A DNA stretch of 64,000 nucleotides from Methanoculleus bourgensis MS2 (GCF_000304355.2 NC_018227.2:1984001-2048000), one strand, 5' to 3'; positions 35,955-44,286 are shown, counted from the first letter of the stretch. The notes: a model not told the origin generated them from the letters alone. Made by a program: numbers and translations.

Positions 35955-37430
35955 ATGAAATATTTCGACAAGATCCTGATCGCCAACCGCGGTGAGGTCG
36001 CCATACGGGTTATGCGCGCCTGCCGGGAGCTGGATATCGATACGGTCGCGATCTACTCCGAGCCGGATAAGAATGCGCTCCACGTCAAGTACGCGGATGA
36101 GTCGTTCTGCGTTGGTGAGGCACACCCGTCTAAGAGTTACCTTAACAAGGAGCGGATCTGCGATGTCGCCAGGAAGTCTGCGGCTGATGCGATCCACCCG
36201 GGGTATGGGTTCCTCGCCGAGAACAGCCAGTTTGCAAAACTGGTCGAGGATGAAGGGCTGACGTTCATCGGTCCTTCGTGGAAGACGATCGAGGCGCTGG
36301 GCTCCAAGGTCGTGTCGAAGCGGATGATGCGCGAGGCGGGCGTGCCGGTCCTTCCCGGCACGCCGGACGGCGTCACCAGCATTGATGAAGCAAAGAAGAT
36401 CGCTGCCGAGATCGGCTACCCGGTGGTCGTGAAGGCGAGTGCGGGCGGCGGCGGTATCGGTATGCATATCGCCGAATCTGAGGACCAGCTCGAGGAGGCG
36501 ATCGATAAGGGGATGCGGATCGCGGCGTCTGCCTTTGGGGACCCGACGGTCTTTGTGGAGAAGTACCTCGCAAAACCGCGCCATATCGAGATCCAGGTCC
36601 TTGCCGATGCGAAAGGAAATACCCTTCACCTCTACGACCGCGAGTGTTCCATCCAGCGCCGGCACCAGAAGCTGGTCGAGGAGGCGCCCTGCCCGATCAT
36701 GACCCCTGATCTCCGGGAGCGGATGACGGCGTCGGCCATCACCGCCGCAAAGGCGGCGAACTACACGAATGCCGGCACGGTGGAGTTCCTCTACGCGAAC
36801 GGGAACTATTACTTCATGGAGGTGAACACCCGGCTGCAGGTGGAGCATACGATCACTGAGTTCATCACGGGGATTGATATCGTGAAGAAGCAGATCGCCA
36901 TCGCCGCCGGTGAGGATCTCCCGATGGGCCAGGAGGATGTCAGCATCCGGGGGCACGCGATCGAGTGCCGGATCAATGCGGAGGACCCGCTGAATAACTT
37001 CTCCGCTGATCCAGGGAAGATCGTGCGCTACCGGTCCCCGGGAGGTCCGGGGATACGGGTCGATTCCGGCATCCATAATGGCTACACCATCCCCCCGCAC
37101 TACGACTCGATGATATCCAAACTCTGCGCCTGGGGGGCCGATCGTGAAGAGGCAATCCTCAGGATGCGCCGGGCTCTCTACGAGTATGTTATCCTCGGCG
37201 TGAAGACGACGCTCCCGCTCCAGTATGCGATCATGCGAAACCCGCACTTCATCGCCGGCGATACGCATACGCATTTCCTGCAGGAGGAGCATATCGCAAA
37301 GAGCCTGCGCCGCTACCTCTACGAGGAGGCGACGCGCATGCAGACGCTGGCTGCATCGCTCCGGCACGGGAAGGAGGTGGCGGCGATCGCTGCGGCGGTC
37401 GACGTGTATCTCCGGAAAAACGTGAAGTGA
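35955..37430 (+). CDS. pycA: Pyruvate carboxylase subunit A (biotin carboxylase)
   Basis: 491 residues. ATP-grasp enzyme that carboxylates biotin on PycB. The N-terminus KILIANRGEVAIRVMRA, the glycine-rich loop VKASAGGGGIGM near 160, YFMEVNTRLQVEHT near 285 and the late VYRSPGGPGIRVDS-like region fit. It lies 24 bases after pycB on the same transcript. Order B then A is the reverse of many methanogens' A-B. Confidence 0.96.
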   Translation: MKYFDKILIANRGEVAIRVMRACRELDIDTVAIYSEPDKNALHVKYADESFCVGEAHPSKSYLNKERICDVARKSAADAIHPGYGFLAENSQFAKLVEDEGLTFIGPSWKTIEALGSKVVSKRMMREAGVPVLPGTPDGVTSIDEAKKIAAEIGYPVVVKASAGGGGIGMHIAESEDQLEEAIDKGMRIAASAFGDPTVFVEKYLAKPRHIEIQVLADAKGNTLHLYDRECSIQRRHQKLVEEAPCPIMTPDLRERMTASAITAAKAANYTNAGTVEFLYANGNYYFMEVNTRLQVEHTITEFITGIDIVKKQIAIAAGEDLPMGQEDVSIRGHAIECRINAEDPLNNFSADPGKIVRYRSPGGPGIRVDSGIHNGYTIPPHYDSMISKLCAWGADREEAILRMRRALYEYVILGVKTTLPLQYAIMRNPHFIAGDTHTHFLQEEHIAKSLRRYLYEEATRMQTLAASLRHGKEVAAIAAAVDVYLRKNVK

Positions 37431-37502
37431 CCGCTCTCACCAATTTTTTGTGAGTCATAAGGTTTATTTGCCGAAACGTCATTGTTATAATGCACTTTGT
37501 GT

Positions 37503-37613
37503 GCTGCGGTGGCCTAGTTGGTTAGGGCGCCAGACTCATAGGGTTTTGAGAAGAACGGAGCGTCCGATACCTGGGACATCTGGAAATCGTGGGTTCGGAT
37601 CCCACCCGCAGCA
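37503..37613 (+). tRNA. tRNA-Met (CAT), elongator type, with a 37-base intron
   Basis: Acceptor stem GCTGCGG pairs with CCGCAGC, the T arm is GTGGG TTCGGAT CCCAC, and the anticodon stem CCAGA/TCTGG closes a loop with CAT at 37537-37539. The intron (37541-37577) interrupts after position 37, the usual place in archaeal tRNA-Met and tRNA-Trp; the flanks fit a bulge-helix-bulge splice site. CCA is not encoded. A CAT anticodon could also be tRNA-Ile2; the intron and D-arm favour elongator Met. Confidence 0.88.
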
Positions 37614-37836
37614 TCTTAACGGGATTTTTGGAATCCAATTTTCAAAAGAATGTTTTTCCTTCGAGATTACTCTCTTACGATCCCACTCGACTTCGGAGGA
37701 TAAAGACCTTTTTCATGGGCATCGAGATACTTCTCAAGTAGCGGAGAAGGGGCAAGCTTCGCTCGCCTGTCGTATACCCAATGGCACCAAACAATCCCCG
37801 CTATGGGATCCTCGTGCATCACCTCAATGAGAGTCT

Positions 37837-38015
37837 CTAGTGGAGCATTTCATCTAATATTGTCCATGCAATACCATCTCACGCGAAGGGCGCGAAGCCG
37901 CGAAGTTCGGTTGCTGGGCGGCAGAGTCCCCTTCGCGTTCTTCGCGTCTTCGCGTGAGGTGGCGATCGCTCGCCCCGCATCAGGACCCGCAACATAAGGT
38001 GAAACGGTCCACTAG
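37837..38015. repeat. MITE-like element, family 1, copy L
   Basis: 179 bp between CTAG sites, termini TGGAGCATTTCATCTAATAT and, reversed, TGGACCGTTTCACCTTATGT; nearly identical to copy D. First of a three-element array inserted in the zinc-ribbon gene. Confidence 0.85.
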
Positions 38016-38186
38016 TGGACTATTGCACCTAATATTTCCATGTGATTGTTGCGTCACGCAGAAGTGCGCGAAGGACGCGAAGTTCGGTTTCTGGACGATA
38101 TGGTCCCCTTCGCGCTCTTCGCGCCTTCGCGTGAGACCGGCGATCACTCCCACACACCCTCAAGGTAAGGTGAAATGCTCCACTAG
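38012..38186. repeat. MITE-like element, family 1, copy M
   Basis: 175 bp between shared CTAG sites. Left TGGACTATTGCACCTAATAT, right, reversed, TGGAGCATTTCACCTTACCT. The internal blocks resemble copies G and J more than L, so it belongs to another subgroup although adjacent to L. Confidence 0.8.
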
Positions 38187-38480
38187 TGTCATGTCAACGA
38201 CGAATTGTCGCAATAGTGCATCGTGTCATCTTATTTTAGAGATTTTTGGAACGTGCCAGGATGGGCACTCTGGTCTCACGCGGGAGAGCGCGATGTTCGG
38301 TATAATCCCCTGCAACGCCCCTTCGCGCCCTTCGCGGCTTCGCGTGAGGGGTACTAGAGAGTACCGAAGTCTCACGCGAAGCCGCGAAGACGCGAAGAGA
38401 GACGGGAGATCTCTACGTTGAAGATGACAACAAGCACGAGCACGCCCATATCCGACGTTGAATGATTGACTCGGCACTAG
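38183..38480. repeat. MITE-like element, family 2, copy N
   Basis: 298 bp. Left TGTCATGTCAACGACGAATT, right, reversed, TGCCGAGTCAATCATTCAAC. A second inner terminus-like sequence (GTGCATCGTGTCATCTTATT) follows 35 bp in, as in copy B. It has two hairpin-forming CGCGAAG blocks and a TAGAGAGTACC segment. The right end fuses to the zinc-ribbon codons. Confidence 0.8.
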
Positions 38481-39052
38481 GGTGATCTCACGCATGGTGT
38501 CCGTATCGCCCCGAAGGAGGTTGCCACACACGTAACAAAACTTCGCCCCGTGCATGCTGGCAGTCCCGCAGTTCTCACAGTAGACGAGACGAGGCACTCC
38601 TGAACCGCCGGGAGGGGTTCGGGCATTCCCTTTGCTCGAGTCGGCGCCGGACCCCCTCTTGGGTCGATCTGAAGAGCACGAACCTTCCGGCAATTTTGCC
38701 GAGATATCCTTGATTGCTTCCTCTGGAGTATCCTTGATAATAATTCTCCCTATCTCAACTCCGATCTGTGCACGGTGGCCATAAAGGGGGTCTTTCAGTA
38801 GCGCTTCATAGAGTTCTCTGTCTATGATAAGAGGCGGGTCATTGGTAGCAGAATTCTTCATAACGTGGCATGGGTGCCGCGAGCCTTAATCGTTCTGCAA
38901 TTTACCAGGAGATCCCCCGCGGGTTGTTGCTGCCCGTAAAAAGAGTGGGGTTATGCCTTCGCCGGCACGGCGAGCATCCGGACCAGGGCGTTCCACTGCT
39001 CCGGCTCCTCCTCGCGGATCCGGGTGAGGGCCACAAAGCCATGTGGGTTTGG

Positions 39053-39343
39053 TCAGGCGCCCACAGGGGAAACGATGCCCTCTACGAAGTCCGCTGGGAT
39101 ACCATAGCAGTCGGATACCTGCGAGATGACATCCTCCCAGTCGACTCCCTCGTCGACCAACCTCGTCACCGCCCGGGTGACGTCCGGGGTCACCTCCTCG
39201 TCGGAGAGGATCCCATCAACCCGGGCATTGGTGAGAAGATACCGCGATAGCTCCGCTGTAGATCCCACGTAGATGTGCTTTTCATACCCAAACGAGAGAT
39301 CCACCCAAAGGCGCTGATCGTCGTGTTTGATGGGGATCAACAT
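39053..39343 (-). CDS. Small hypothetical protein
   Basis: 96 residues: MLIPIKHDDQRLWVDLSFGY at the N-terminus, acidic C-terminal half with EEVTPDVTRAVTRLVDEGVD and a possible helical bundle. I use the ATG at 39343, which follows the stop of the 40-codon frame by 2 bases. After its stop the same frame continues open (GFVALTRIREEEPEQWNALV, ending near 38953), so the original protein may have been longer with a stop mutation, or a separate tiny gene follows. Family not recognised. Confidence 0.5.
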   Translation of the reverse strand: MLIPIKHDDQRLWVDLSFGYEKHIYVGSTAELSRYLLTNARVDGILSDEEVTPDVTRAVTRLVDEGVDWEDVISQVSDCYGIPADFVEGIVSPVGA

Positions 39344-39345
39344 GG

Positions 39346-39468
39346 TTACGCCTCTGTGATGCCCACGATTCGGGCCTCGCCGGTCCGTAACCATCTCGCC
39401 CAGATCATGGCTTCGATTGGGTGGCTCCTCTGTATTGCCTCGTAAACGTCTCTCGCAATCTGTTTCAT
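39346..39468 (-). CDS. Very small protein (40 residues)
   Basis: MKQIARDVYEAIQRSHPIEA then MIWARWLRTGEARIVGITEA: a compact alpha-helical sequence with natural composition. A ribosome site (CAGGAGC) lies about 8-9 bases before the ATG at 39468, and the next frame starts 2 bases after its stop, so the pair looks like a small operon. It could be a toxin-antitoxin component or a small regulatory protein; no family is recognised. Confidence 0.45.
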   Translation of the reverse strand: MKQIARDVYEAIQRSHPIEAMIWARWLRTGEARIVGITEA

Positions 39469-39547
39469 AGTCTTGCTCCTGTCCCCTTGACATGCCGCCG
39501 GGGAGGCCTCGCACCTCCTCCTGGCCGCGTGGTGCCGCAATGGTGGC

Positions 39548-39661
39548 CTATCCGGGCTCCGGATGCCGGCACCAGGACGCACAGCCCTCGTCCTCGGCGA
39601 GGAAGATCAACCGTTCGGTGACCAGGAGTTCTTCACGGAGCCCTTCCGGCCCGAGGAGCAT
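39548..39661 (-). CDS. Small hypothetical frame
   Basis: About 37 residues from an ATG at 39661 (MLLGPEGLREELLVTERLIF, ending CASWCRHPEPG). Composition is protein-like and it lies upstream of the two small genes on the same strand. The frame is open a further 24 codons upstream. It may be the remnant of a larger gene. Low support. Confidence 0.3.
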   Translation of the reverse strand: MLLGPEGLREELLVTERLIFLAEDEGCASWCRHPEPG

Positions 39662-39758
39662 GACCACCTCGCGCGCGTAGCACCATGATTCCCGGTCCCT
39701 CGTTGAGATTTTGGGGATGGAACCCGATGTCAACGCAGGCCGGGCCAGGACGGGTTAT

Positions 39759-40799
39759 TTATCCATTCTTTTTCAACTCAACATACTGCCGGAGAAGATC
39801 CGCGACATCGTCACGGAACTTGCTTCCCCCGTCCTTAAGTTTTTGCTGGACTTCCTGTGCAATCTGGCCGTGTTGGTTCTGGTAAAATTCGTAGAGGGTC
39901 TCAACAATCGGCGCGAATTCCCCGTCATCAGCTCGCACGAGTGCATCCAGGTAAGCAGCTCGGTGTTCCCGCCCAAGGTAGAGTGTCGGATATCCGGAAC
40001 GTTCCAGGATGAAGTTCATTAACGCTCGTCCCACTCGCCCGTTCCCGTCAACGAAGGGGTGGATAATCTCGAATTTTGTATGGAGCAGGATCGCAAGTTC
40101 GAAGGGGTTGAGAGTCTTCCTGTTCTGCCGATACCATCTGATGAGGTTCTGTATTTCATCAGGCACGAGGATTGCGGGCGGCGGCTGATAATCGACGCTT
40201 GCTATACCAACCTGAATGTTCCGGTAGTTCCCCGGATCCCGAAGGATATGGTTCATCAAGATTTCGTGGATCTTTTTGATAAACGCTTCAGTGATGTTCC
40301 CGGTATATCCGCTGAGGTACTTCCTGAGGGTAATATAGTTGAGGACTTCGTACACCTCGTCCATTCTCTTCCCGGCTGGCGAGATGTTGTGTTCTAGGAG
40401 TTCCTGGGCTTCTCGCAAGGTGATGGTGTTCCCCTCAATCGCGGTCGTACCCTGGACATACCGGACGTACATCGCATCCTGGTATCGTTCACTCTCGTCT
40501 GGATAGAGATCCTCGAACAGGTCATAGAAGTAGCGCAAGCTCTCGAGGTTGGTGGCCTGGTTCCGATCAAGGACGGTGAGGGTAGAGTGTTCCAGCCGAT
40601 AGTCAAGATATTTGGTTAACCTCGAAGAGAAGAGATCGAGCAGTTTCACTGAAAAGTCCTGTGGCTCGACCTTTTCGAGTCTACCCACGTATGTCTGAAC
40701 CGAAAGCGATTTGGAGTTAACTTTTACCCGGTCTCTGAGATACAGGTATTTATTGCCTTTTATTATCTTCACTGTCAGTTCTACCATGCTTCTTTTCAT
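39759..40799 (-). CDS. Fic family protein, class II (N-terminal inhibitory helix)
   Basis: 346 residues. The catalytic Fic motif HPFVDGNGRVGR lies near residue 245 and the inhibitory motif TTAIEGN near 118, placing the regulatory glutamate before the Fic core (class II). Such proteins transfer AMP or another phosphate moiety to target proteins. An N-terminal region of about 90 residues precedes the fold and the last 50 residues may form a winged helix. It stands alone on the minus strand. The target is unknown; it is one of several toxin-like genes in the island. Confidence 0.88.
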   Translation of the reverse strand: MKRSMVELTVKIIKGNKYLYLRDRVKVNSKSLSVQTYVGRLEKVEPQDFSVKLLDLFSSRLTKYLDYRLEHSTLTVLDRNQATNLESLRYFYDLFEDLYPDESERYQDAMYVRYVQGTTAIEGNTITLREAQELLEHNISPAGKRMDEVYEVLNYITLRKYLSGYTGNITEAFIKKIHEILMNHILRDPGNYRNIQVGIASVDYQPPPAILVPDEIQNLIRWYRQNRKTLNPFELAILLHTKFEIIHPFVDGNGRVGRALMNFILERSGYPTLYLGREHRAAYLDALVRADDGEFAPIVETLYEFYQNQHGQIAQEVQQKLKDGGSKFRDDVADLLRQYVELKKNG

Positions 40800-40859
40800 A
40801 TCAGTCGCAATGGGTGAAAATAGTATTGCGGGGTTAACTCAGTCGACCCAGTTAAGATC

Positions 40860-41123
40860 TTAGACGGGGGCGGGCATCAGGTCTTGGGAGAATGTGTCCC
40901 CACCATGTTCCGCTCGGCCCGAGACGGAGGCCTGCCGCAGCCGGGTCCGGTAAGGGACCCCATCGTGTCGGCCATCTCGCGCCGCCCGGTAACATGCGTT
41001 ACAGACCCCGCGCATCTGGATCCTGCCTTCGCGGTCTCGCGACGCAAACGTCTCCCGGTAGGCTGCCGGAGCGTTGCAGTAGTAGCACAGAACCGGCCGC
41101 CGGGAGAGGCATGTTATGTTCAC
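40860..41123 (-). CDS. Small zinc-finger protein
   Basis: 87 residues with CYYCNAPAAYRE and GVCNACYRAARDG, a CxxC...CxxC zinc site spanning about residues 13-45. The rest is basic and probably disordered. It overlaps the preceding 48-residue gene by 4 bases (ATGA). Function unknown; small zinc-finger proteins paired with a short acidic partner are frequent next to defence genes. Confidence 0.6.
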   Translation of the reverse strand: MNITCLSRRPVLCYYCNAPAAYRETFASRDREGRIQMRGVCNACYRAARDGRHDGVPYRTRLRQASVSGRAEHGGDTFSQDLMPAPV

Positions 41124-41266
41124 AGACGCCGGTTTTGCGCTTCTCGCGCTGCGAATCTTATCAGTTCCCGTGCGTCGTCGGTATAGGTGGGCTTCTCCAT
41201 ATACTCATGAAAACGCCGGGCATCTTCGCCCTCAAGGGTGAGCCCAAGTTCGATTGGTTTTGCCAT
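41120..41266 (-). CDS. Small acidic partner protein
   Basis: 48 residues (MAKPIELGLTLEGEDARRFH, then EYMEKPTYTDDARELIRFAA). GAGGTGA lies 6-7 bases before the ATG at 41266 and a TATA-like TATATCATATC some 25 bp further, so it is the first gene of a two-gene operon with the zinc-finger protein. It resembles short antitoxin-type proteins in size and helix content; this is only a suggestion. Confidence 0.55.
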   Translation of the reverse strand: MAKPIELGLTLEGEDARRFHEYMEKPTYTDDARELIRFAAREAQNRRL

Positions 41267-41431
41267 CGTCACTTCACCTCGGGATATGATATACTGTCCA
41301 TGACGCCTCAAATATGTTTTTCTTGGTCAATATTCACCATACGTCCCCCCGGTGCCCGGATCCGTTTGTCAACCAGCCGGTGCAGGGCCTCCGGACCAGC
41401 GAATACCCCAAAATTGGGTTTACCGGGACCT

Positions 41432-41908
41432 TCACGCCGCCGGCGATCGGGACGGCTCCATCTCCTGCAGCGTCTGGATCGCCTCGATCGCCTGCACCTG
41501 GTCCTGCTTGATGAGATCCCGGAGTTCATCCAGGGCGTCATCCAGATCGGCCATGCCCTCCCGGGTCAACGGGGCACCACAGACACCACAGTGCTGCAGC
41601 GCAGGCCCCCACACCGAGAGGCACCTCGGGCACTGCCGGGGTTCCAGGGAGTCACTCGTCTCGGTCTCCGGTGTCACTACCCCGTAGAGTTGTGCGATCG
41701 CGGCGTCGATATCCTTGTCAACCAGGTGGCCATACGTCTGCAGCATATCGGTGCTCAACGACCCCCACATCATCCGCTTAATCACCGGCGACGGGGGGAT
41801 GTGCAGGAGGCGATGGGCAGGGATGTGCTCGAAAAACCCAAACTCGTGCGGAAACTGCAGAGCGAGTTGATCGAGAAGAAGCGGAAGGGTGAACTTTGAG
41901 GCCCACAC
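41432..41908 (-). pseudogene. Tyrosine recombinase (integrase) C-terminal remnant
   Basis: The frame keeps the end of an archaeal XerC/D-type integrase: VIKRMMWGSLSTDMLQTYGH, HLVDKDIDAAIAQLYGV and a terminal zinc ribbon (CPRCL, CGVCG). The catalytic Tyr is present in TYGHL, but the preceding Arg/His box has decayed and the N-terminal two thirds are missing. It marks past integration of a mobile element in this island, 4 kb from the tRNA. Confidence 0.65.
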
Positions 41909-41979
41909 CCTGCCCGGCGAGGGGCAATCTTCATCATCTCCTCACCCCCAGGTACGATCAGGAGGCGAGCAGAACCCGC

Positions 41980-42300
41980 ATGGCAGCTAGGGCGCAGCGT
42001 GAGGAGAAGAGCATCTTTGTCATCCGGCTCGAAGGAGTGCTCCCGCTGCTCCGGGAGCGGTTCGGCGTGATAAAGATCGGCATCTTCGGTTCGACCGCCC
42101 GGGGCGATGACCGGCCGGAGAGCGATGTGGATCTGCTGGTCGAGCTGTCGCCGGACCACCTCACATTCCGGAACTTTTCAGCGCTCGCAGACTTCCTGGA
42201 GGAACTCTACGGGAGGAAGGTCGATCTGCTCACCGTCGGAGGGATCGACCCTCTCATCCGGCAGGATGTGGAGAGCGAGGTGATCTGGTGTGAAGCGTGA
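41980..42300 (+). CDS. MntA-like nucleotidyltransferase (solitary)
   Basis: About 106 residues. The minimal nucleotidyltransferase motif GIFGSTARGDDRPESDVDLL is intact, with the later EELYGRKVDLLTVGGI. In MntA/HepT systems this protein AMPylates and neutralises a HEPN RNase toxin. No HEPN gene follows here, so it is either an orphan antitoxin or what remains of a pair. GGAGG lies 14 bases before the ATG, so translation may start slightly later. Confidence 0.75.
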   Translation: MAARAQREEKSIFVIRLEGVLPLLRERFGVIKIGIFGSTARGDDRPESDVDLLVELSPDHLTFRNFSALADFLEELYGRKVDLLTVGGIDPLIRQDVESEVIWCEA

Positions 42301-42426
42301 TGGAATCTTTCTCTGTCACGTGCCCACAAACAGGTCAAAAAGATAGAATCATCTCGCTTTCCCGATCCTGGAGAGATCCGGTACGATCGCGATTCTGCAC
42401 ATGAGTGGGGAGTGAAATCACCATAA

Positions 42427-42466
42427 AGTACACCAAGATTAACAATTTTGATAAGGTTGGTGTACT
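42427..42466. promoter_or_regulatory. Inverted-repeat operator of the AbiE pair
   Basis: Perfect 10-base arms AGTACACCAA and TTGGTGTACT with a 20-base AT-rich spacer that includes AATTTTGATAA, a possible TATA box. AbiEi antitoxins are known to bind inverted repeats and repress their own operon. The site lies before the probable start of the antitoxin at 42492. Confidence 0.65.
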
Positions 42467-42491
42467 AAATGAGGATCACGGGGATAAGCAA

Positions 42492-43250
42492 GTGACAATT
42501 GATATCCTGAAGGCCATCGCCCGCGAAGGGCAGGTATTCACACTCGAGCAGCTGCACCGGCAGACAGAGATCCCGAAAAACGTACTCTCGGTGATGCTTT
42601 CCCGGTGGGAAGATCGGGGCCTCGTCGAGCGGATCGAGAGAGGGAAATACCTGATCATCCCGCTTGAGAGCGAGAAGGGCAAGTACACGCTTCACGAGTT
42701 CGTGATTGCATCACACCTCGTCCAGCCTTCAGCGATTGCGTACTGGAGCGCTCTCCACTACCACGGCCTGACAGAGCAGATCCCGATAACGGTCTTCGTC
42801 CAGACGACGGCGCGGAAGAAGAACAGACAGCTCGAGGTGTTCGGCGTGGACTACCGGATCGTGCGAGTAAAACCGGAGAAGTTTTTCGGCTTCAAGAAGG
42901 AGTGGATCGAGGAGACATCAGTCACCGTCACCGACAGGGAGAAGACGGTGATCGACTGCCTCGACAGACCCGAATACGCCGGAGGGATTGTCGAGGCCGC
43001 AAAGGCGCTGGAGAACGCATCGCTGGATCGCGAGAACCTGAGCCGGTACGCCCTGATGATCGGAAACAACGCTGTCGTCAGGAGGCTCGGTTATCTGAGT
43101 GAACAGGCGGGAGTTCCACTGGATCTGCCTCTCCCGACATCCAGGAACTACCTCCTCCTCGATCCTACGATGCCGCGCCAGGGAGAGAACGACCCGAGGT
43201 GGCGACTGGTCATCAACACCGAGATCGCGCTTCCGGAGGGCTCGGGGTGA
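42492..43250 (+). CDS. AbiEi-family antitoxin/transcriptional regulator
   Basis: About 252 residues. An N-terminal winged helix (TLEQLHRQTEIPKNVLSVML) precedes the AbiEi antitoxin domain (ASHLVQPSAIAYWSALHYHG, TVTDREKTVIDCLDRPEYAG). I choose the GTG at 42492, with GGGGAT 6 bases before it, because the frame's first ATG (42405) would place the inverted-repeat operator inside the gene. It forms a type IV toxin-antitoxin unit with the next gene, whose start overlaps its stop (GTGA). Confidence 0.85.
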   Translation: MTIDILKAIAREGQVFTLEQLHRQTEIPKNVLSVMLSRWEDRGLVERIERGKYLIIPLESEKGKYTLHEFVIASHLVQPSAIAYWSALHYHGLTEQIPITVFVQTTARKKNRQLEVFGVDYRIVRVKPEKFFGFKKEWIEETSVTVTDREKTVIDCLDRPEYAGGIVEAAKALENASLDRENLSRYALMIGNNAVVRRLGYLSEQAGVPLDLPLPTSRNYLLLDPTMPRQGENDPRWRLVINTEIALPEGSG

Positions 43251-44071
43251 TACCGGTCCGCGAGATCAAAGAGGCCGCCCGTGCCTACGGGGTTCCGCCC
43301 TCGACCATCGAGCGGGACTACGCACAGAACTGGCTCCTCGCTCATCTGAGCGCCCTCCCCATGGCGCTGAAAGGGGGGACGGGAATCCGGAAAGTTTTCA
43401 TCGAGAACTATCGCTTCTCGGACGATCTCGATTTCACCCTGCGGGAGCCGTACGAAAAGGAGGCGTTGCAGGAGGCGGTGAAGGATGTGGTATCCCGCGT
43501 GCGAGAGGAGAGCGGCATAGGGTTTGAGGAGGATATCAGCATTATCGAGACGACGACCGGATTCCGGGCGACAACCCTGTTCAGGATCATCCCCATGAAC
43601 GCATCCACCCCGACCAGGATCATCATCGACCTCACGACCATGAGTAACGAGAGCATTCTGCTCCCCGTTGAGACGAGGCAGATCTATCACCCGTACTCAG
43701 ACAGACTTACCGCCGGGGTGACCTGTTACTGCCTGGAGGAGATCATGGCCGAGAAGATCCGCTCTCTCTTCCAGCGGGTACGTCCCCGGGATATCTACGA
43801 TATCCGGCACTTGGCCGACCGCGTGGACCCGGACGCCGTGAGGGCTATTCTCCACCGGAAATGCGAATGCAAAGAGGTCGTCCCGGACAACTCCGTGCTC
43901 GCGAGGAAGCGTGAACGGTTCTCAGCAGCATGGAGCGCATCGCTCCGGCACCAGATGAAGGTCGTCCCGGATTTCGAGGAGGCATTTGGAAGGGCGCTGG
44001 ATTGTGTCGAACTCTACACCCGGCGACCGGGCGAGGTTTCGTGTGGTCGGGGCGATGATCGGAGTGATTGA
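43247..44071 (+). CDS. AbiEii-family nucleotidyltransferase toxin
   Basis: About 274 residues. The core motif ALKGGTGIRKVFIENYRFSD, then DLDFTLREP, is that of AbiEii/AbiGii DNA polymerase-beta-like toxins; the later LEEIMAEKIRSLFQRVRPRD and IYDIRHL are typical of the family. The enzyme modifies nucleotides or tRNA and can arrest growth during phage infection. Start GTG 43247 overlaps the antitoxin stop. It appears complete and the pair is probably functional. Confidence 0.88.
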   Translation: MIPVREIKEAARAYGVPPSTIERDYAQNWLLAHLSALPMALKGGTGIRKVFIENYRFSDDLDFTLREPYEKEALQEAVKDVVSRVREESGIGFEEDISIIETTTGFRATTLFRIIPMNASTPTRIIIDLTTMSNESILLPVETRQIYHPYSDRLTAGVTCYCLEEIMAEKIRSLFQRVRPRDIYDIRHLADRVDPDAVRAILHRKCECKEVVPDNSVLARKRERFSAAWSASLRHQMKVVPDFEEAFGRALDCVELYTRRPGEVSCGRGDDRSD

Positions 44072-44272
44072 GATGTCGCATATGCAACCGAGATCTTCTA
44101 CAGCGACGAGGATGAGGGGTTCATCGCCGCCGTCCCGGAACTTGCCGGCTGCTCCGCGTTCGGCGAGACCGAAGGGGAGGCACTCTCCGAAGTGAATGTG
44201 GCTATCGACCTCTGGATCGAGACCGCCCGTGGAGCGGGGCGGGAGGGGAACGCGAGGGAGGGGGTGCGGTGA
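44072..44272 (+). pseudogene. HicB-type antitoxin remnant
   Basis: The frame that begins directly after the AbiEii stop reads YATEIFYSDEDEGFIAAVPE, then LAGCSAFGETEGEALSEVNV, clearly a HicB/UPF0150 antitoxin, and ends in TGA at 44270-44272. No start codon precedes it in frame and no HicA toxin gene is seen nearby. It is therefore a truncated, probably silent copy. Confidence 0.6.
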
Positions 44273-44286
44273 TCCCATGATGGACG

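Larger units (their letters stand above)
37667..38861 (-). pseudogene. Zinc-ribbon protein gene split by three mobile repeats
   Basis: The 5' part (38861 to 38481) encodes 127 residues with a zinc ribbon, CENCG near residue 94 and CYVCG near 109. The 3' part (37840 to 37667) continues REITL/ETLIEVMHEDPIAG and ends in ...PPKSSGIVRE. Removing 37841-38480 and leaving one CTAG joins them in frame into a 184-residue protein. The repeats now give a hybrid tail of about 85 residues translated from repeat DNA. Function unknown; a cytoplasmic regulatory or scaffold zinc-ribbon protein is plausible. Confidence 0.85.

Noticed and set aside
35103-37367. 754-codon open frame on the minus strand
   Set aside because: Antisense shadow of pycB and pycA, whose motifs are clear on the plus strand.
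37541-37577. Reading the tRNA region as a tRNA pseudogene because of the extra bases
   Set aside because: All stems pair once the 37-base insert after position 37 is removed, the usual archaeal intron site.
38226-38480. C-terminal 85 residues of the uninterrupted zinc-ribbon frame
   Set aside because: This part is translated from mobile repeat copy N; the natural C-terminus is encoded at 37667-37840.
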